A stretch of 64,000 nt of DNA, taken from assembly GCF_013394595.1 (NCBI RefSeq), contig NZ_CP053348.1:2010001-2074000 (forward strand), in the 5' to 3' direction. The position numbers and the translations under genes are program-made. Under the pieces are notes generated by a model. The model made no database searches. It was not told the DNA's origin and saw only the letters and a program-made list of their open reading frames with translations. The DNA is from Winogradskyella forsetii. GTDB taxonomy: Bacteria > Bacteroidota > Bacteroidia > Flavobacteriales > Flavobacteriaceae. Shown here piece after piece: positions 39,549-49,485 of the stretch (position 1 is its first letter; each line of letters starts with the position of its first letter).

Positions 39549-42500
39549 ATGGCATTAAAAATTGTAATATCCCACAAAACCACCTATAAGTACGATCGGA
39601 AAGTTTCATTATCGCCTCATGTGTTTAGATTGCGGCCTGCACCACATTCCAGAACACCAATAGAATCCTATTCCTTAAAAATAAAGCCAGAAAACCAATT
39701 CTTTAATTGGCAACAAGATCCTTTTGGCAACTATGTGGCACGTTTGGTATTTCCGGATAAAACAGATGAACTATCCATTGATGTGGAAATTATTGCGGAT
39801 TTAAAAACCATCAATCCCTTTGATTTCTTTATTGAGGAATCTGCGGAAGAATTTCCTTTTGAATATTCTGAAACAGTAAAAAAGGAATTACAGCCTTATT
39901 TAGAAATTACGGATAAAGGTAAATTATTAAAAGAATTTTTAGAAACACTGGATTATACGCCAAGAAAAACCATCTATTTCTTAATTCATGTCAATCAAAA
40001 GATTTATGAATATTTAAAATACAACATCCGAATGGATCCTGGCGTCCAGACCTGTGAAGAAACCTTAGAGTCAAAAACAGGATCATGTAGGGATTATGCC
40101 TGGTTATTTGTACAGACGTTGCGTCATTTAGGTTTTGGTGCACGATTTGTTTCAGGTTATTTGGTACAGTTAAAATCTGATGAAAAGTCATTGGATGGCC
40201 CTTCTGGTCCGGAAGAGGATTTTACCGATTTACACGCTTGGGCTGAAGTGTATTTGCCAGGTGCTGGTTGGATTGGTTTTGATGCCACATCGGGTTTACT
40301 TGCTGGCGAAGGTCATATCCCTTTAGCTTGTACGCCTTCTTTTGAAAGTGCGGCGCCTGTCTCTGGTATGACCGACAAATGTGAAACGGAATTCTTTTTT
40401 GAAAACTCCGTAAAGCGAATTTTTGAATCGCCAAGAGTTACAAAACCCTATACCGAAGACCAATGGAAAGCCATTGATAAACTCGGTCATAAAGTAGAAA
40501 GGCAATTACAAAAAAATGACGTGCGCCTAACCATGGGTGGCGAACCCACATTTATTTCCATTGACGATTTAGAATCCCCTGAATGGAACACAGCTGCAGA
40601 TGGGCCTCATAAACGTGAACTTGCCAAGGATTTATCCAAACGGTTACACCACGCATTCGGAAAAGGCGGTGTGCTGCATCATGCCCAAGGAAAATGGTAT
40701 CCAGGCGAACCTTTACCGCGATGGCAAATAGAAATTTGTTGGCGAAAAGATCAAAGACCTATTTGGTACAACAAAAAGTATTTGGCCACCTATGCGGATG
40801 ACTATACAGTACCTCCAAACACGGATAAATTATTTTTAGAAACCTTAACTAACTATTTAGGCGTTTCCAAACAACATATTCTACCGGGTTATGAAGATGC
40901 GTTTTACTTCTTATGGGAACACGGAAATCTTCCAATAGACATTGATCCATCCAAGGATAGAGACAATACTTTGGTAAAAAACAAGTTAAAGGAAATTCTA
41001 GAAAATGGAACATCAACACCTGTTGGCTATTTATTACCTTTAAACCGTACAAAAGGAAAATGGTTCACAAGTGAATGGGAGTTTAGAAGACAACACTTAT
41101 TCTTAACGCCCGGAAATTCGCCAATGGGCTTAAGGTTGCCATTAAATTCATTATTGGAGAAATCAGAACACGAAGTTTTCCCATCCTACGAACCTGATTT
41201 ATTTTCTCAAAAGAAACGGTTACCAAGTTTTAGGGATATTGTTAAAAAACGCCATAAGGAATTTTTAGATAATGGATTAGATACCGATCAACCTAATTAT
41301 TTTGTGAGAACGGCGATCTGTTCAGAAATAAGGGATGGTAAATTGTATTTGTTTTTACCACCATTGGATTCAGCTGAAAATTTTTTGGATCTCATTGCTG
41401 CCATAGAATTTACAGCTAAGGAACTAAAAATTCCTGTCATCATGGAAGGTTATGATCCGCCAAAAGATAACCGATTAGAATCGCTTAAAATCACACCAGA
41501 TCCTGGTGTCATTGAAGTCAACGTACATCCCGTAACCAATTGGAAAGATTTATGCCACAACACCTTTACCTTTTATGAACAAGCAAAACTATCCCGATTA
41601 GGCACTGAAAAGTTTATGCTCGATGGTAAACATACAGGCACAGGTGGAGGAAATCACGTGACGCTTGGAGGAACAAGTCCTGCAGATAGTCCACTTTTAC
41701 GTCAACCTAGTTTGTTGCGAAGCTTATTAACCTTTTGGCAACACCATCCAGGTTTAAGTTATTTGTTTTCCGGTTCCTTTGTTGGGCCTACAAGTCAGGC
41801 GCCAAGAGTAGATGAAGCACGTCAAGATAGTTTATACGAATTGGAAATTGCCTTTAGTCAAATTCCTAAAGATGGCGAAGTGCCTTTTTGGTTAACGGAT
41901 CGATTGTTCAGGCATTTACTGACCGATTTAACCGGAAATACGCACCGAGCAGAATTCTGTATCGATAAATTATATTCACCAGATTCGTCTTCAGGCCGTT
42001 TGGGTATTTTGGAGTTGCGTGGTTTCGATATGCCACCACATCCAAAGATGAGTTTAGTCCAAATGCTATTGGTAAGAGCCTTGGTATCTTGGTTCTGGAA
42101 AAAGCCTTATGAACACAACTTGGTACGTTGGGGAACGGAATTGCATGATAAATTTTTGATAGAACATTATGTTCGTGAAGATATTAAGGATATTGTTGCC
42201 CAATTAAATAAAGCGGGATACAAATTTGAAGAAGATTGGTTTAATCCCTTCTTTGAATTCAGATTTCCACTTTTAGGCATGGTAGAAATTAATACGATCC
42301 ACATGGAATTAAGAGCAGGCATCGAACCTTGGAATGTTTTAGGTGAAGAAATGACTGGAGGTGGTACAGCCAGATATGTTGATTCCTCTTTAGAACGACT
42401 GCAAGTAAAAGTCTCTAATTTTGTTGATGAACGTTATGTATTAACCTGTAACGGCGTAAAAGTGCAACTAAAAAGTACAGGTGTTAAAGGTGAATATGTT

Positions 42501-42881
42501 TCTGGAGTTCGGTACAAGGCATGGAATCCATATTCCGCACTACACCCAACCATTGAAGCGGATACACCACTAGTATTTGACATTGTAGATACTTGGAACA
42601 AGCGTTCCATTGGTGGCTGTACGTATTTTGTTTCACATCCTGGAGGACGCTCTTATGATGTGCATCCTGTAAATAGTTTTGAAGCCGAATCGAGACGGAT
42701 TAACCGCTTTTGGGAATTTGGACACACACAAGGAGAAATCAGTCCGTTTGACAATGTGACTTTTGATACAGAACCGACATCTAGAAGTGTTCAAGAAAAA
42801 AGTAGCTCGAAACGTTTTTCTTATAAAGAATTACCAGTTAATTTTGAATTTCCTTATACTTTAGATTTACGTAAAAAATAA
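39549..42881 (+). CDS. Transglutaminase-like protein with DUF2126 domain
   Basis: First gene of a three-gene unit, 1110 residues. The N-terminal bacterial transglutaminase domain (1-90) is followed by a transglutaminase core with the triad Cys180 in TGSCRDYAW, His229 in LHAWAEV and Asp245 in IGFDATSG. From about 300 to 1090 lies the DUF2126 part, including LTMGGEPTFISIDD and TGGGNHVTLGG, which recalls a glutamine synthetase-like or ATP-grasp-linked amide ligase. Comparative studies link this family to ATP-grasp and alpha-E partners in predicted peptide tagging or metabolite synthesis; its substrate is unknown. A TAAATTTG box at 39487-39494 fits the -7 consensus. No signal peptide. Confidence 0.93.
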   Translation: MALKIVISHKTTYKYDRKVSLSPHVFRLRPAPHSRTPIESYSLKIKPENQFFNWQQDPFGNYVARLVFPDKTDELSIDVEIIADLKTINPFDFFIEESAEEFPFEYSETVKKELQPYLEITDKGKLLKEFLETLDYTPRKTIYFLIHVNQKIYEYLKYNIRMDPGVQTCEETLESKTGSCRDYAWLFVQTLRHLGFGARFVSGYLVQLKSDEKSLDGPSGPEEDFTDLHAWAEVYLPGAGWIGFDATSGLLAGEGHIPLACTPSFESAAPVSGMTDKCETEFFFENSVKRIFESPRVTKPYTEDQWKAIDKLGHKVERQLQKNDVRLTMGGEPTFISIDDLESPEWNTAADGPHKRELAKDLSKRLHHAFGKGGVLHHAQGKWYPGEPLPRWQIEICWRKDQRPIWYNKKYLATYADDYTVPPNTDKLFLETLTNYLGVSKQHILPGYEDAFYFLWEHGNLPIDIDPSKDRDNTLVKNKLKEILENGTSTPVGYLLPLNRTKGKWFTSEWEFRRQHLFLTPGNSPMGLRLPLNSLLEKSEHEVFPSYEPDLFSQKKRLPSFRDIVKKRHKEFLDNGLDTDQPNYFVRTAICSEIRDGKLYLFLPPLDSAENFLDLIAAIEFTAKELKIPVIMEGYDPPKDNRLESLKITPDPGVIEVNVHPVTNWKDLCHNTFTFYEQAKLSRLGTEKFMLDGKHTGTGGGNHVTLGGTSPADSPLLRQPSLLRSLLTFWQHHPGLSYLFSGSFVGPTSQAPRVDEARQDSLYELEIAFSQIPKDGEVPFWLTDRLFRHLLTDLTGNTHRAEFCIDKLYSPDSSSGRLGILELRGFDMPPHPKMSLVQMLLVRALVSWFWKKPYEHNLVRWGTELHDKFLIEHYVREDIKDIVAQLNKAGYKFEEDWFNPFFEFRFPLLGMVEINTIHMELRAGIEPWNVLGEEMTGGGTARYVDSSLERLQVKVSNFVDERYVLTCNGVKVQLKSTGVKGEYVSGVRYKAWNPYSALHPTIEADTPLVFDIVDTWNKRSIGGCTYFVSHPGGRSYDVHPVNSFEAESRRINRFWEFGHTQGEISPFDNVTFDTEPTSRSVQEKSSSKRFSYKELPVNFEFPYTLDLRKK

Positions 42882-42901
42882 ATAGCGTTGTTGCTGAGCA
42901 T

Positions 42902-45454
42902 ATGAAGACCGTAACAAAAACCTTATTTGAAAACTATTTTTCGGCATCAACACGCTATGATGAATTGCTCACGTCCAAAATGGAGATAAAAGACAATTGG
43001 AAAGTCTTGTCTCAGAATTTATCTAAAATAGGCCCTGAAACTCTAGCCTTAAAGCAAACAGAGATTGATTGGCTTTTGGCAGAAAATGGGGTGACCTATA
43101 ATGTTTACAACGATCCGAAAGGTTTAAACAGACCTTGGGATCTTAACGTTGTTCCTTATATCATTCATCAAAACGAATGGAATAAGGTTGAAAAAGGCAT
43201 TCAACAACGTGCAGAACTATTAAATCTAGTTCTAAAAGATTTATACGGAAAAAGAGAGCTGCTTAAAAACGGAATTATTCCTCCAGAAGTCATTTATGCA
43301 CATAGTGGGTTTTTAAGGTCTTGTGATAAAATTCAATATAAAACGTCTAAACAGCTTTTAATATACGCAGCAGATTTAGCACGAGGTCCAGATGGCAGAT
43401 TATGGGTAGTGAATGACAGAACACAAGCGCCTTCTGGTATGGGTTATGCTTTAGAAAATCGATTTTCAACCAGTAAAATTCTTCCAGAGCTTTACAAAGA
43501 TATTAACGTGGCTCAACCTTCTAACTTCTTTAACGATTTAAATCAGTTGTTGCTCAATTCGGCAACGACTAATGTGGAAAGTCCCATGGTCGTAATTCTA
43601 ACACCTGGACCACATAATGAAACCTATTTTGAACATTCCTATTTGTCTTCATTTTTAGGGTATCCACTCGTTAAAGGAAATGATTTAGTCGTAAGACACG
43701 GTAAAGTTTGGTTAAAATCCCTAAAAGGTTTAAAACAAGTTGATGTTATTTTAAGACGCATTGATGACAGTTTTATGGATCCATTAGAGTTGCGTGAAGA
43801 TTCCTATTTAGGTGTCGCTGGCTTGTTGGAAGTCGTGCGTCTTCAAAATGTGACCATTGTAAATCCTATAGGAAGTGGTGTATTGGAAAATCCTGCTCTG
43901 AATCCTTTTATGAAAAATATTTGTAAGTATTTTTTAGATGAAGACTTAATGCTTCCGCAAATAGCTTCATGGTGGTGTGGTCAAGAAAAGGAACGAAAAC
44001 TTGTATTGGAAGATTTATCGTCCTTTGTGGTAAAGCGAATTGACCGATCCAATAGAGAGCATATTTATTTTTGTGAGTTTTTAGATAAAAAAGCACTAGA
44101 AAATCTTAAAAAAGAGATATTGAACTATCCACATAAATTTGTGGCACAGGAAAAAATATCATTTTCCACAGCTCCAAATTTTGTAAAAAGCGAATTAGAA
44201 CCTCGTAAAATTTCATGCCGTACGTTTGCCATTGCAAAAGACGATGGCTATTCCGTGATGCCAGGTGGTTTGGTTAGAGTAGCTCCAGAACGGGAAGAAT
44301 TATTTGTTTCTAATCAACGTGGTGGCACCAGTAAGGATTTTTGGGTGGTCAATGATTTGCCACAGCCAAATCTGCAAAATTATTCTTGGAACAAAACAAA
44401 TTCCAGTGCATCCAAAGGATTGAATGATGTTCCAAGTAATACCGCCGAAAATTTATTTTGGTCTGGTCGCTATATTGGCAGAGCTTTGGTAACTGCGAGA
44501 TATTTACGAATGGTATTGAGTCAGATGACACATGCCCAATACCATGACCGAAAACCAGAATCTGAAAGCCTGAAAATACTATTTCAATCCATAACTCAAA
44601 TCACATCTACTTTTCCTGGCTTTATGTCAGAAAATGAAGACGTACTGCATAATCCATTGAAAGAAATAAAAGCGATTATTCTAGATGACACTAAAGTCGG
44701 CAGTTTTGCACAATCCATGCAAAGTTTTAACACCTCTTATTATTCGTTACGTAATTTGTGGTCTAGGGATATGTGGCGTGTATTTGATGGCATACAGAAA
44801 CATATAAAAAATTTAAAAAAGGAAGATAGTTATACGGTTTTTAAGCTGACCAATTTCTTTGATAAAATTATTACAAGACTCATCGCTTTTATGGCACTTA
44901 CTGAAGAGAGTATTTTGGTGCGGCAAGGACTCCTACTCTATTTCATTGGTTTACAACTAGAAAATAGTGCTATGAATATAGAGAAGTTTCGGGCGTTATT
45001 GATTGTGAATTATGATGAGGAATTAGAATATGAAATTTTAGAATCCTTGTTAAATAGTCACGAAAGCTTGAACATCTACAGATATAGTTATAACTCGTAT
45101 TTAAGTTTGGAAAACGTTTTAAACTTAATCATTTTAGATAAAGAGTATGCAAGGTCTTTGACCTACCAAATGCACCGATTAAAAAAAGACATTGATAAAT
45201 TACCTGTAACGAATAACAATGGAGAGCTAACCGTCTGCCAAGAAAACATGAACGTGGTCATCTCCAAAATGGAACGATTGAACATAGCAGACATGTTAAC
45301 CATCAATCCAGAATCCAATATGCGTGAAAATTTAGATCGTTCACTTTCAGAGTTAAGTGATTTGTTGCATACAACATCTTTGTCTATTTCAGATACGTAT
45401 TTTAATCACTCCCAACCACAAAAACAGTTGGTTGACCGAAATATAACCACTTAA
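42902..45454 (+). CDS. Circularly permuted ATP-grasp fused to alpha-E domain
   Basis: An 850-residue fusion. Residues about 20-480 are a circularly permuted ATP-grasp ligase (DUF404/DUF407), with ATP-site blocks VVNDRTQAPSGMGYALENR, MVVILTPGPHNETYFEH and NQRGGTSKDFWVV. Residues about 510-830 are an alpha-E domain, an all-helical module, starting SNTAENLFWSGRYIGRALVT. The ATP-grasp half should form an amide bond; the alpha-E half is usually encoded beside it and here is joined. It sits 20 bases after the DUF2126 gene and one base before the transglutaminase gene, so all three are co-translated. The same two modules occur as separate genes at 48475-50903. Confidence 0.94.
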   Translation: MKTVTKTLFENYFSASTRYDELLTSKMEIKDNWKVLSQNLSKIGPETLALKQTEIDWLLAENGVTYNVYNDPKGLNRPWDLNVVPYIIHQNEWNKVEKGIQQRAELLNLVLKDLYGKRELLKNGIIPPEVIYAHSGFLRSCDKIQYKTSKQLLIYAADLARGPDGRLWVVNDRTQAPSGMGYALENRFSTSKILPELYKDINVAQPSNFFNDLNQLLLNSATTNVESPMVVILTPGPHNETYFEHSYLSSFLGYPLVKGNDLVVRHGKVWLKSLKGLKQVDVILRRIDDSFMDPLELREDSYLGVAGLLEVVRLQNVTIVNPIGSGVLENPALNPFMKNICKYFLDEDLMLPQIASWWCGQEKERKLVLEDLSSFVVKRIDRSNREHIYFCEFLDKKALENLKKEILNYPHKFVAQEKISFSTAPNFVKSELEPRKISCRTFAIAKDDGYSVMPGGLVRVAPEREELFVSNQRGGTSKDFWVVNDLPQPNLQNYSWNKTNSSASKGLNDVPSNTAENLFWSGRYIGRALVTARYLRMVLSQMTHAQYHDRKPESESLKILFQSITQITSTFPGFMSENEDVLHNPLKEIKAIILDDTKVGSFAQSMQSFNTSYYSLRNLWSRDMWRVFDGIQKHIKNLKKEDSYTVFKLTNFFDKIITRLIAFMALTEESILVRQGLLLYFIGLQLENSAMNIEKFRALLIVNYDEELEYEILESLLNSHESLNIYRYSYNSYLSLENVLNLIILDKEYARSLTYQMHRLKKDIDKLPVTNNNGELTVCQENMNVVISKMERLNIADMLTINPESNMRENLDRSLSELSDLLHTTSLSISDTYFNHSQPQKQLVDRNITT

Positions 45455-45455
45455 T

Positions 45456-46382
45456 ATGATATTTGATCTTTGGCACAAAACGAAATATACCTACGAACAT
45501 GGTGCTTCGTTCTGTCATAATATGACCACTATAAAACCTAAAACTTTTCCTGGTCAAACGCTTTTGGATTATAATTTAGAGATCACACCTACGCCAACAG
45601 ACCTCTCGGAACGACTGGATTTTTTCGGGAATGCAGTCACGCGTTTTTCAATACAACAACATCATAAAGAACTGCTGGTTATTGCAAGAAGCAAAGTAGA
45701 ACGGAATTATGAAGCTCAAATTAATGACGAACAATTTTCAATAGGAAAAAAAGTCACTATTGAAGATACCTTAAAACATTTAAAAAAAACAGATGCTGAT
45801 AGTATTGATGTGCGACAATTCGTGATGCCTTCGCCTCTAATTTCGAAGGGCAATGAAGACATCGCCAATTATGCCTCTAAATCCTTTAAACCCCAACGTT
45901 CATTTTATGAAGCGACGTACGAACTAATGCAACGGATTTACACCGATTTTGACTTTGTACCAGGCTTTACCAATATAGCGACACCATTAACAGAAGTGAT
46001 GACAGCCAAAAAAGGTGTTTGTCAAGATTTTGCTCAAATAGCCATCGCTTGTGTGCGATCAATGGGCTTACCTGCTAAATATGTCAGCGGATATATAGAA
46101 ACTGTACCTCCAGAAGGAAAAGAAAAGTTAATAGGCACGGATGCATCCCACGCTTGGTTCTCAGTTTACCTACCAAATTTTGGATGGGTGGATTTTGATC
46201 CCACCAACAATCAAATTCCAAAAGACCAGCATATTGTCGTAGCCCATGGCAGGGATTATTATGACGTACCGCCTTTAAAAGGCGTTATTTACAGTATGGG
46301 TAAAAATAAAATGGAAGTTTCTGTAGATTTGAGACCAGCGACATCACATCTTAATCAAATGCAGAGTCAATCGCAACAGTAA
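45456..46382 (+). CDS. Transglutaminase-like protein
   Basis: Third gene of the plus-strand unit, 308 residues. An N-terminal transglutaminase-associated beta domain (1-90) leads to the core with Cys189 in KKGVCQDFAQ, His232 in DASHAWFSVYL and Asp248 in WVDFDPTNN, so the triad is complete. Proteins of this family may cut or transfer peptide amide bonds in the product of the ATP-grasp partner. It starts one base after the fusion gene. Its stop is 17 bases from that of the convergent zinc-peptidase gene, and no terminator fits between them. No signal peptide, so it acts in the cytoplasm. Confidence 0.93.
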   Translation: MIFDLWHKTKYTYEHGASFCHNMTTIKPKTFPGQTLLDYNLEITPTPTDLSERLDFFGNAVTRFSIQQHHKELLVIARSKVERNYEAQINDEQFSIGKKVTIEDTLKHLKKTDADSIDVRQFVMPSPLISKGNEDIANYASKSFKPQRSFYEATYELMQRIYTDFDFVPGFTNIATPLTEVMTAKKGVCQDFAQIAIACVRSMGLPAKYVSGYIETVPPEGKEKLIGTDASHAWFSVYLPNFGWVDFDPTNNQIPKDQHIVVAHGRDYYDVPPLKGVIYSMGKNKMEVSVDLRPATSHLNQMQSQSQQ

Positions 46383-46399
46383 TTTCTATTTCAAAATAT

Positions 46400-47449
46400 C
46401 TAACGTTTAGGAAGTAATAGCTTGTGAATAAACTTCAATTTTTCTATAATAACAGGCGAAATCACAAAAGGATAAACATCAGGAATTCCCATCGCTCTAT
46501 TGATACTATTGACTGCCAATGATAATGGCACGCACTTTCTGACAATGACATCAAAATTTTGTTTCGTGTAAGGATCAAACGACACTTTTGTACTTAAAGC
46601 TTTATTATTGAATTTTGGTTTCACATTAAGTCGAAAGAAATAAGCAGTTTCCACCATGTCCATGATATGTAAATAATGGGCCCAAGTTTCTGCCCAATCT
46701 TCCCAGGCATGCGATGTTGCATACTCACTTATATATGATTTTTGCCAATCTTTTGGTGCACCTTCCTTGTAATACGTTTGCAGCGCATCTCCATAATCTA
46801 ATTCTTCATTACCAAAAATAGCTCTAAATTCTTCGAGCACTTTCGGATTATCCCGTACTAAGCGATTCCAGAAATAATGGCCGACTTCATGCCTTAAATG
46901 CCCAACCAAAGTTCTATAAGGCTCTACCATATCCTTTCGGGCTTGCTCTCTTAAAACTGAATTTCCTTCTTTTATAAGAATGGTGATGACGCCATCGGCA
47001 TGCCCTGTCATCAATTTGGGATTACCTAATTTTTCAACAAAATCAAAACATAAGCCATCCTCATCTTTAAGCTTGCTTGGTAAAGACAAACCGATTTTTT
47101 GAAGTTGATAAATGAGACGGTGTTTGGCTATCTCAAGATTGTTCCAGTTGTCAAAATTGTCTGAATCCTTATTAGAAAGATTTGGTATAGTTCTATTTAA
47201 TTGACAGGCACTACAATAATCTTCGGGATCATCTTTTTCTATGACCCAATTACAGACATTGTATTCCTTGTTTTTGCAATACTTATATTCGTCGTGTTCC
47301 CGATCCGAAATTAAAGCTGCTATATCAGCAGGAAAAGTAAGCATCATACGATCTGAAGCACTATAACCTGTTAAATGACCACAGTTATCACAACTGTAGT
47401 TTTCAAAAAACACAGAAGAATTACAGTTACCGCATTGAAATATTTTCAT
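46400..47449 (-). CDS. Putative zinc-binding metallopeptidase
   Basis: A 349-residue protein, last gene of the minus-strand cluster. The N-terminus is a zinc ribbon (CGNCNSSVFFENYSCDNCGH) with a second Cys set near 55-85. The catalytic motif is HEVGH (His187-Glu188-His191) followed by downstream glutamates, as in gluzincin-like peptidases; the family is listed as putative zinc-binding metallopeptidase. It probably cuts a peptide tied to the amidoligase pathway, given that the four genes 46400-50903 read in one direction. The gap to the transglutaminase gene is 74 bases. It has no homologue in the plus-strand copy of the cluster. Confidence 0.9.
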   Translation of the reverse strand: MKIFQCGNCNSSVFFENYSCDNCGHLTGYSASDRMMLTFPADIAALISDREHDEYKYCKNKEYNVCNWVIEKDDPEDYCSACQLNRTIPNLSNKDSDNFDNWNNLEIAKHRLIYQLQKIGLSLPSKLKDEDGLCFDFVEKLGNPKLMTGHADGVITILIKEGNSVLREQARKDMVEPYRTLVGHLRHEVGHYFWNRLVRDNPKVLEEFRAIFGNEELDYGDALQTYYKEGAPKDWQKSYISEYATSHAWEDWAETWAHYLHIMDMVETAYFFRLNVKPKFNNKALSTKVSFDPYTKQNFDVIVRKCVPLSLAVNSINRAMGIPDVYPFVISPVIIEKLKFIHKLLLPKR

Positions 47450-47523
47450 TTTATTATAACGTGAATACGCTAAGTTTTAAGTTAAATTTTGAAGTGTAAA
47501 ATTAGTAATTAACCGACATTAAG

Positions 47524-48366
47524 TTATACTTTTTCAATAAATAATTTAGTGATCAATTTTGAAGTCGCACTACCTCTAATACCTCCTGAAACAGGCATAG
47601 TTTGCATGGAATTGGCACTTGAAGCAATCGGGAAATGCGTGTTTCCTGTTAAGATGCCATGACTGGGATCTAAACCAAGCCAACCTGTTCCTGGTAAAAA
47701 CACCTCGACCCAAGCGTGCAATTCGTATTCAGGATGTTCCATATCAAAATAATAATAACCACTTACAAAACGTGCAGCAATACCTTGCTGTCTTAAAAGA
47801 TGGATTTGCATCCATGATAAATCACGACATGACCCTTTTTTTAGTTCAAAGGTTTCATCAGGTAACAATGGCGAACCGACGGCTCTGTATTCCACCTTAA
47901 AATCATCATGTAATTGTTTCGTCAGTAAGGTGAGGTAAGGAATCGTTCTAAAATTCGCAGTTCTTATAATTGTATTTCCATAATCCAATAAATCTTGCGA
48001 AATAAATTCACCTTCCAAACTTGAATACAATAATTTTTTATGGCTGGCTTCATATTGAAGCGGAAGCTGGTTATAGTGTAATGGATAAATAAGAAATTCA
48101 AAGGGATTGAATTCTTTGGTTTCCAATAGGGTTGTTGCAATGATATTTAGTGTATCAGTCGTACCTTCAAACCAACAAAAGTTTAACACATTTTGTTCCT
48201 CATCTAATATAATTTTTTGTCCTGTTGGTTTTGGTAAAATTTCAATATCAAAATCCTGAACATCAAGATAAGCCGTTTGCCTTGGCCGAAATCTTAAATA
48301 ATGGGGTTCCAGAAACACTTCTGAATCAAAAACATAGTCTGTTTGATGTGTGATTTTGAATGTCAT
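47524..48366 (-). CDS. Transglutaminase-like protein
   Basis: A 280-residue transglutaminase-family protein of the minus-strand cluster. It begins like the plus-strand members (ITHQTDYVFDSEVFLEPHYL) and has the core triad: Cys180 in KKGSCRDLSW, His in ELHAWVEVFLPG and Asp in WLGLDPSHG. In length and order it resembles the first 280 residues of the large protein at 39549 without the DUF2126 part, showing that the two clusters share ancestry. It is 108 bases downstream of the alpha-E gene. Cytoplasmic. Confidence 0.93.
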   Translation of the reverse strand: MTFKITHQTDYVFDSEVFLEPHYLRFRPRQTAYLDVQDFDIEILPKPTGQKIILDEEQNVLNFCWFEGTTDTLNIIATTLLETKEFNPFEFLIYPLHYNQLPLQYEASHKKLLYSSLEGEFISQDLLDYGNTIIRTANFRTIPYLTLLTKQLHDDFKVEYRAVGSPLLPDETFELKKGSCRDLSWMQIHLLRQQGIAARFVSGYYYFDMEHPEYELHAWVEVFLPGTGWLGLDPSHGILTGNTHFPIASSANSMQTMPVSGGIRGSATSKLITKLFIEKV

Positions 48367-48474
48367 TTACACTTTATGTTCAATAGTTTTAATGCTTTCA
48401 CACTGAGCACGGTCAAGGTGTCAGTTTTCGGAATTCAATATAAAAATAGGTTTTTGTAATCCACCTATCTTCTA

Positions 48475-49485
48475 CTATTGCACCTGACTCTGCGACTGAT
48501 TTTGAACATAAGGTTCTACCGAAAAAAATGAATTATAAATGGCAGAAGAAATATCATTTAATTTTAACTGGATATTATCCAAATATTCATGCATGCCATT
48601 GGCTATAATATCATTGATATCTGCATATTCCAACTGGGATTTTAAAACACCCAATTGCCGTTGCGCATTGTTACTAAAACCAACAGAACTACCAGATAGA
48701 GTAATCAGACAACGTTCCGCACTTAGTAAACATGCTAAAATAGAACGTGGAAACTCTTTATCTAAAATCAAGAATTCTGCAATTCCCGAAGAGGTAAGTT
48801 TTCCATTCTTTTTTCGGTACATATCAAAAGCACTAACCGATTTTAAAAGTGCCGCCCACTGGATTAAATCTAACGACGACCCAATTAATTTTGGTGATTT
48901 TAATAACAAATGATATTTAGCATCCAAAACCCGAGACGTTTTATCTGCACGTTCAATGACTTGACCCAATTTTGCAAAATGCCAGCCTTCGTTTCGAGAT
49001 ATAGTGGCATAGTACATCCCATAGACCAATTGACAACCATTTTTTATATCAGTAAACAAGCGTCTCAATTCTTTATCCGAATAATTTTTTTTGGCTGCTG
49101 CATTTTTAATTAAATAATACAGTGCATTTATTTGTTCCCAAACTTCCTTTGTAATCTCTGCCCTAACGGCTCTTGCATTTTCCCTTGAGTTTAAAATACA
49201 ATTAAAAATAGAGTTTGGGTTGTCTTTATCGAAAGTCAAAAATTGAATAACCTTGCTTTTTTCAACATTAGGATACAGCGATTCATACAATTTCCAATCG
49301 CCTGTAATAAGCACAAGTGGTTGCCACTGCTCAACTTCATTAGGCGGTAATTCTAATGATAAATTATAATTTACATCCATGAAACGTGCGTAATTCTCTG
49401 CACGTTCAAGATATCTGTTCATCCAATATATAGTGTTTGCGACTCTTCCTAACATAAATTTTGTTTTTAACTGTTTAAAACCCAA
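48475..49485 (-). CDS. Alpha-E domain protein
   Basis: A 336-residue helical protein of the alpha-E (DUF403) family. The start reads MLGRVANTIYWMNRYLERAE from residue 11, the conserved beginning of the domain, so the first ten residues may be extra and the true start may be the ATG at 49455. It overlaps the ATP-grasp gene by 19 bases. In the plus-strand cluster the same module is fused C-terminally to its ATP-grasp. The role is not established; association with ATP-grasp ligases is near universal. Some other signature blocks are NARAVRAEITKEVWEQIN and EFPRSILACLLSAER. Confidence 0.93.
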   Translation of the reverse strand: MGFKQLKTKFMLGRVANTIYWMNRYLERAENYARFMDVNYNLSLELPPNEVEQWQPLVLITGDWKLYESLYPNVEKSKVIQFLTFDKDNPNSIFNCILNSRENARAVRAEITKEVWEQINALYYLIKNAAAKKNYSDKELRRLFTDIKNGCQLVYGMYYATISRNEGWHFAKLGQVIERADKTSRVLDAKYHLLLKSPKLIGSSLDLIQWAALLKSVSAFDMYRKKNGKLTSSGIAEFLILDKEFPRSILACLLSAERCLITLSGSSVGFSNNAQRQLGVLKSQLEYADINDIIANGMHEYLDNIQLKLNDISSAIYNSFFSVEPYVQNQSQSQVQ

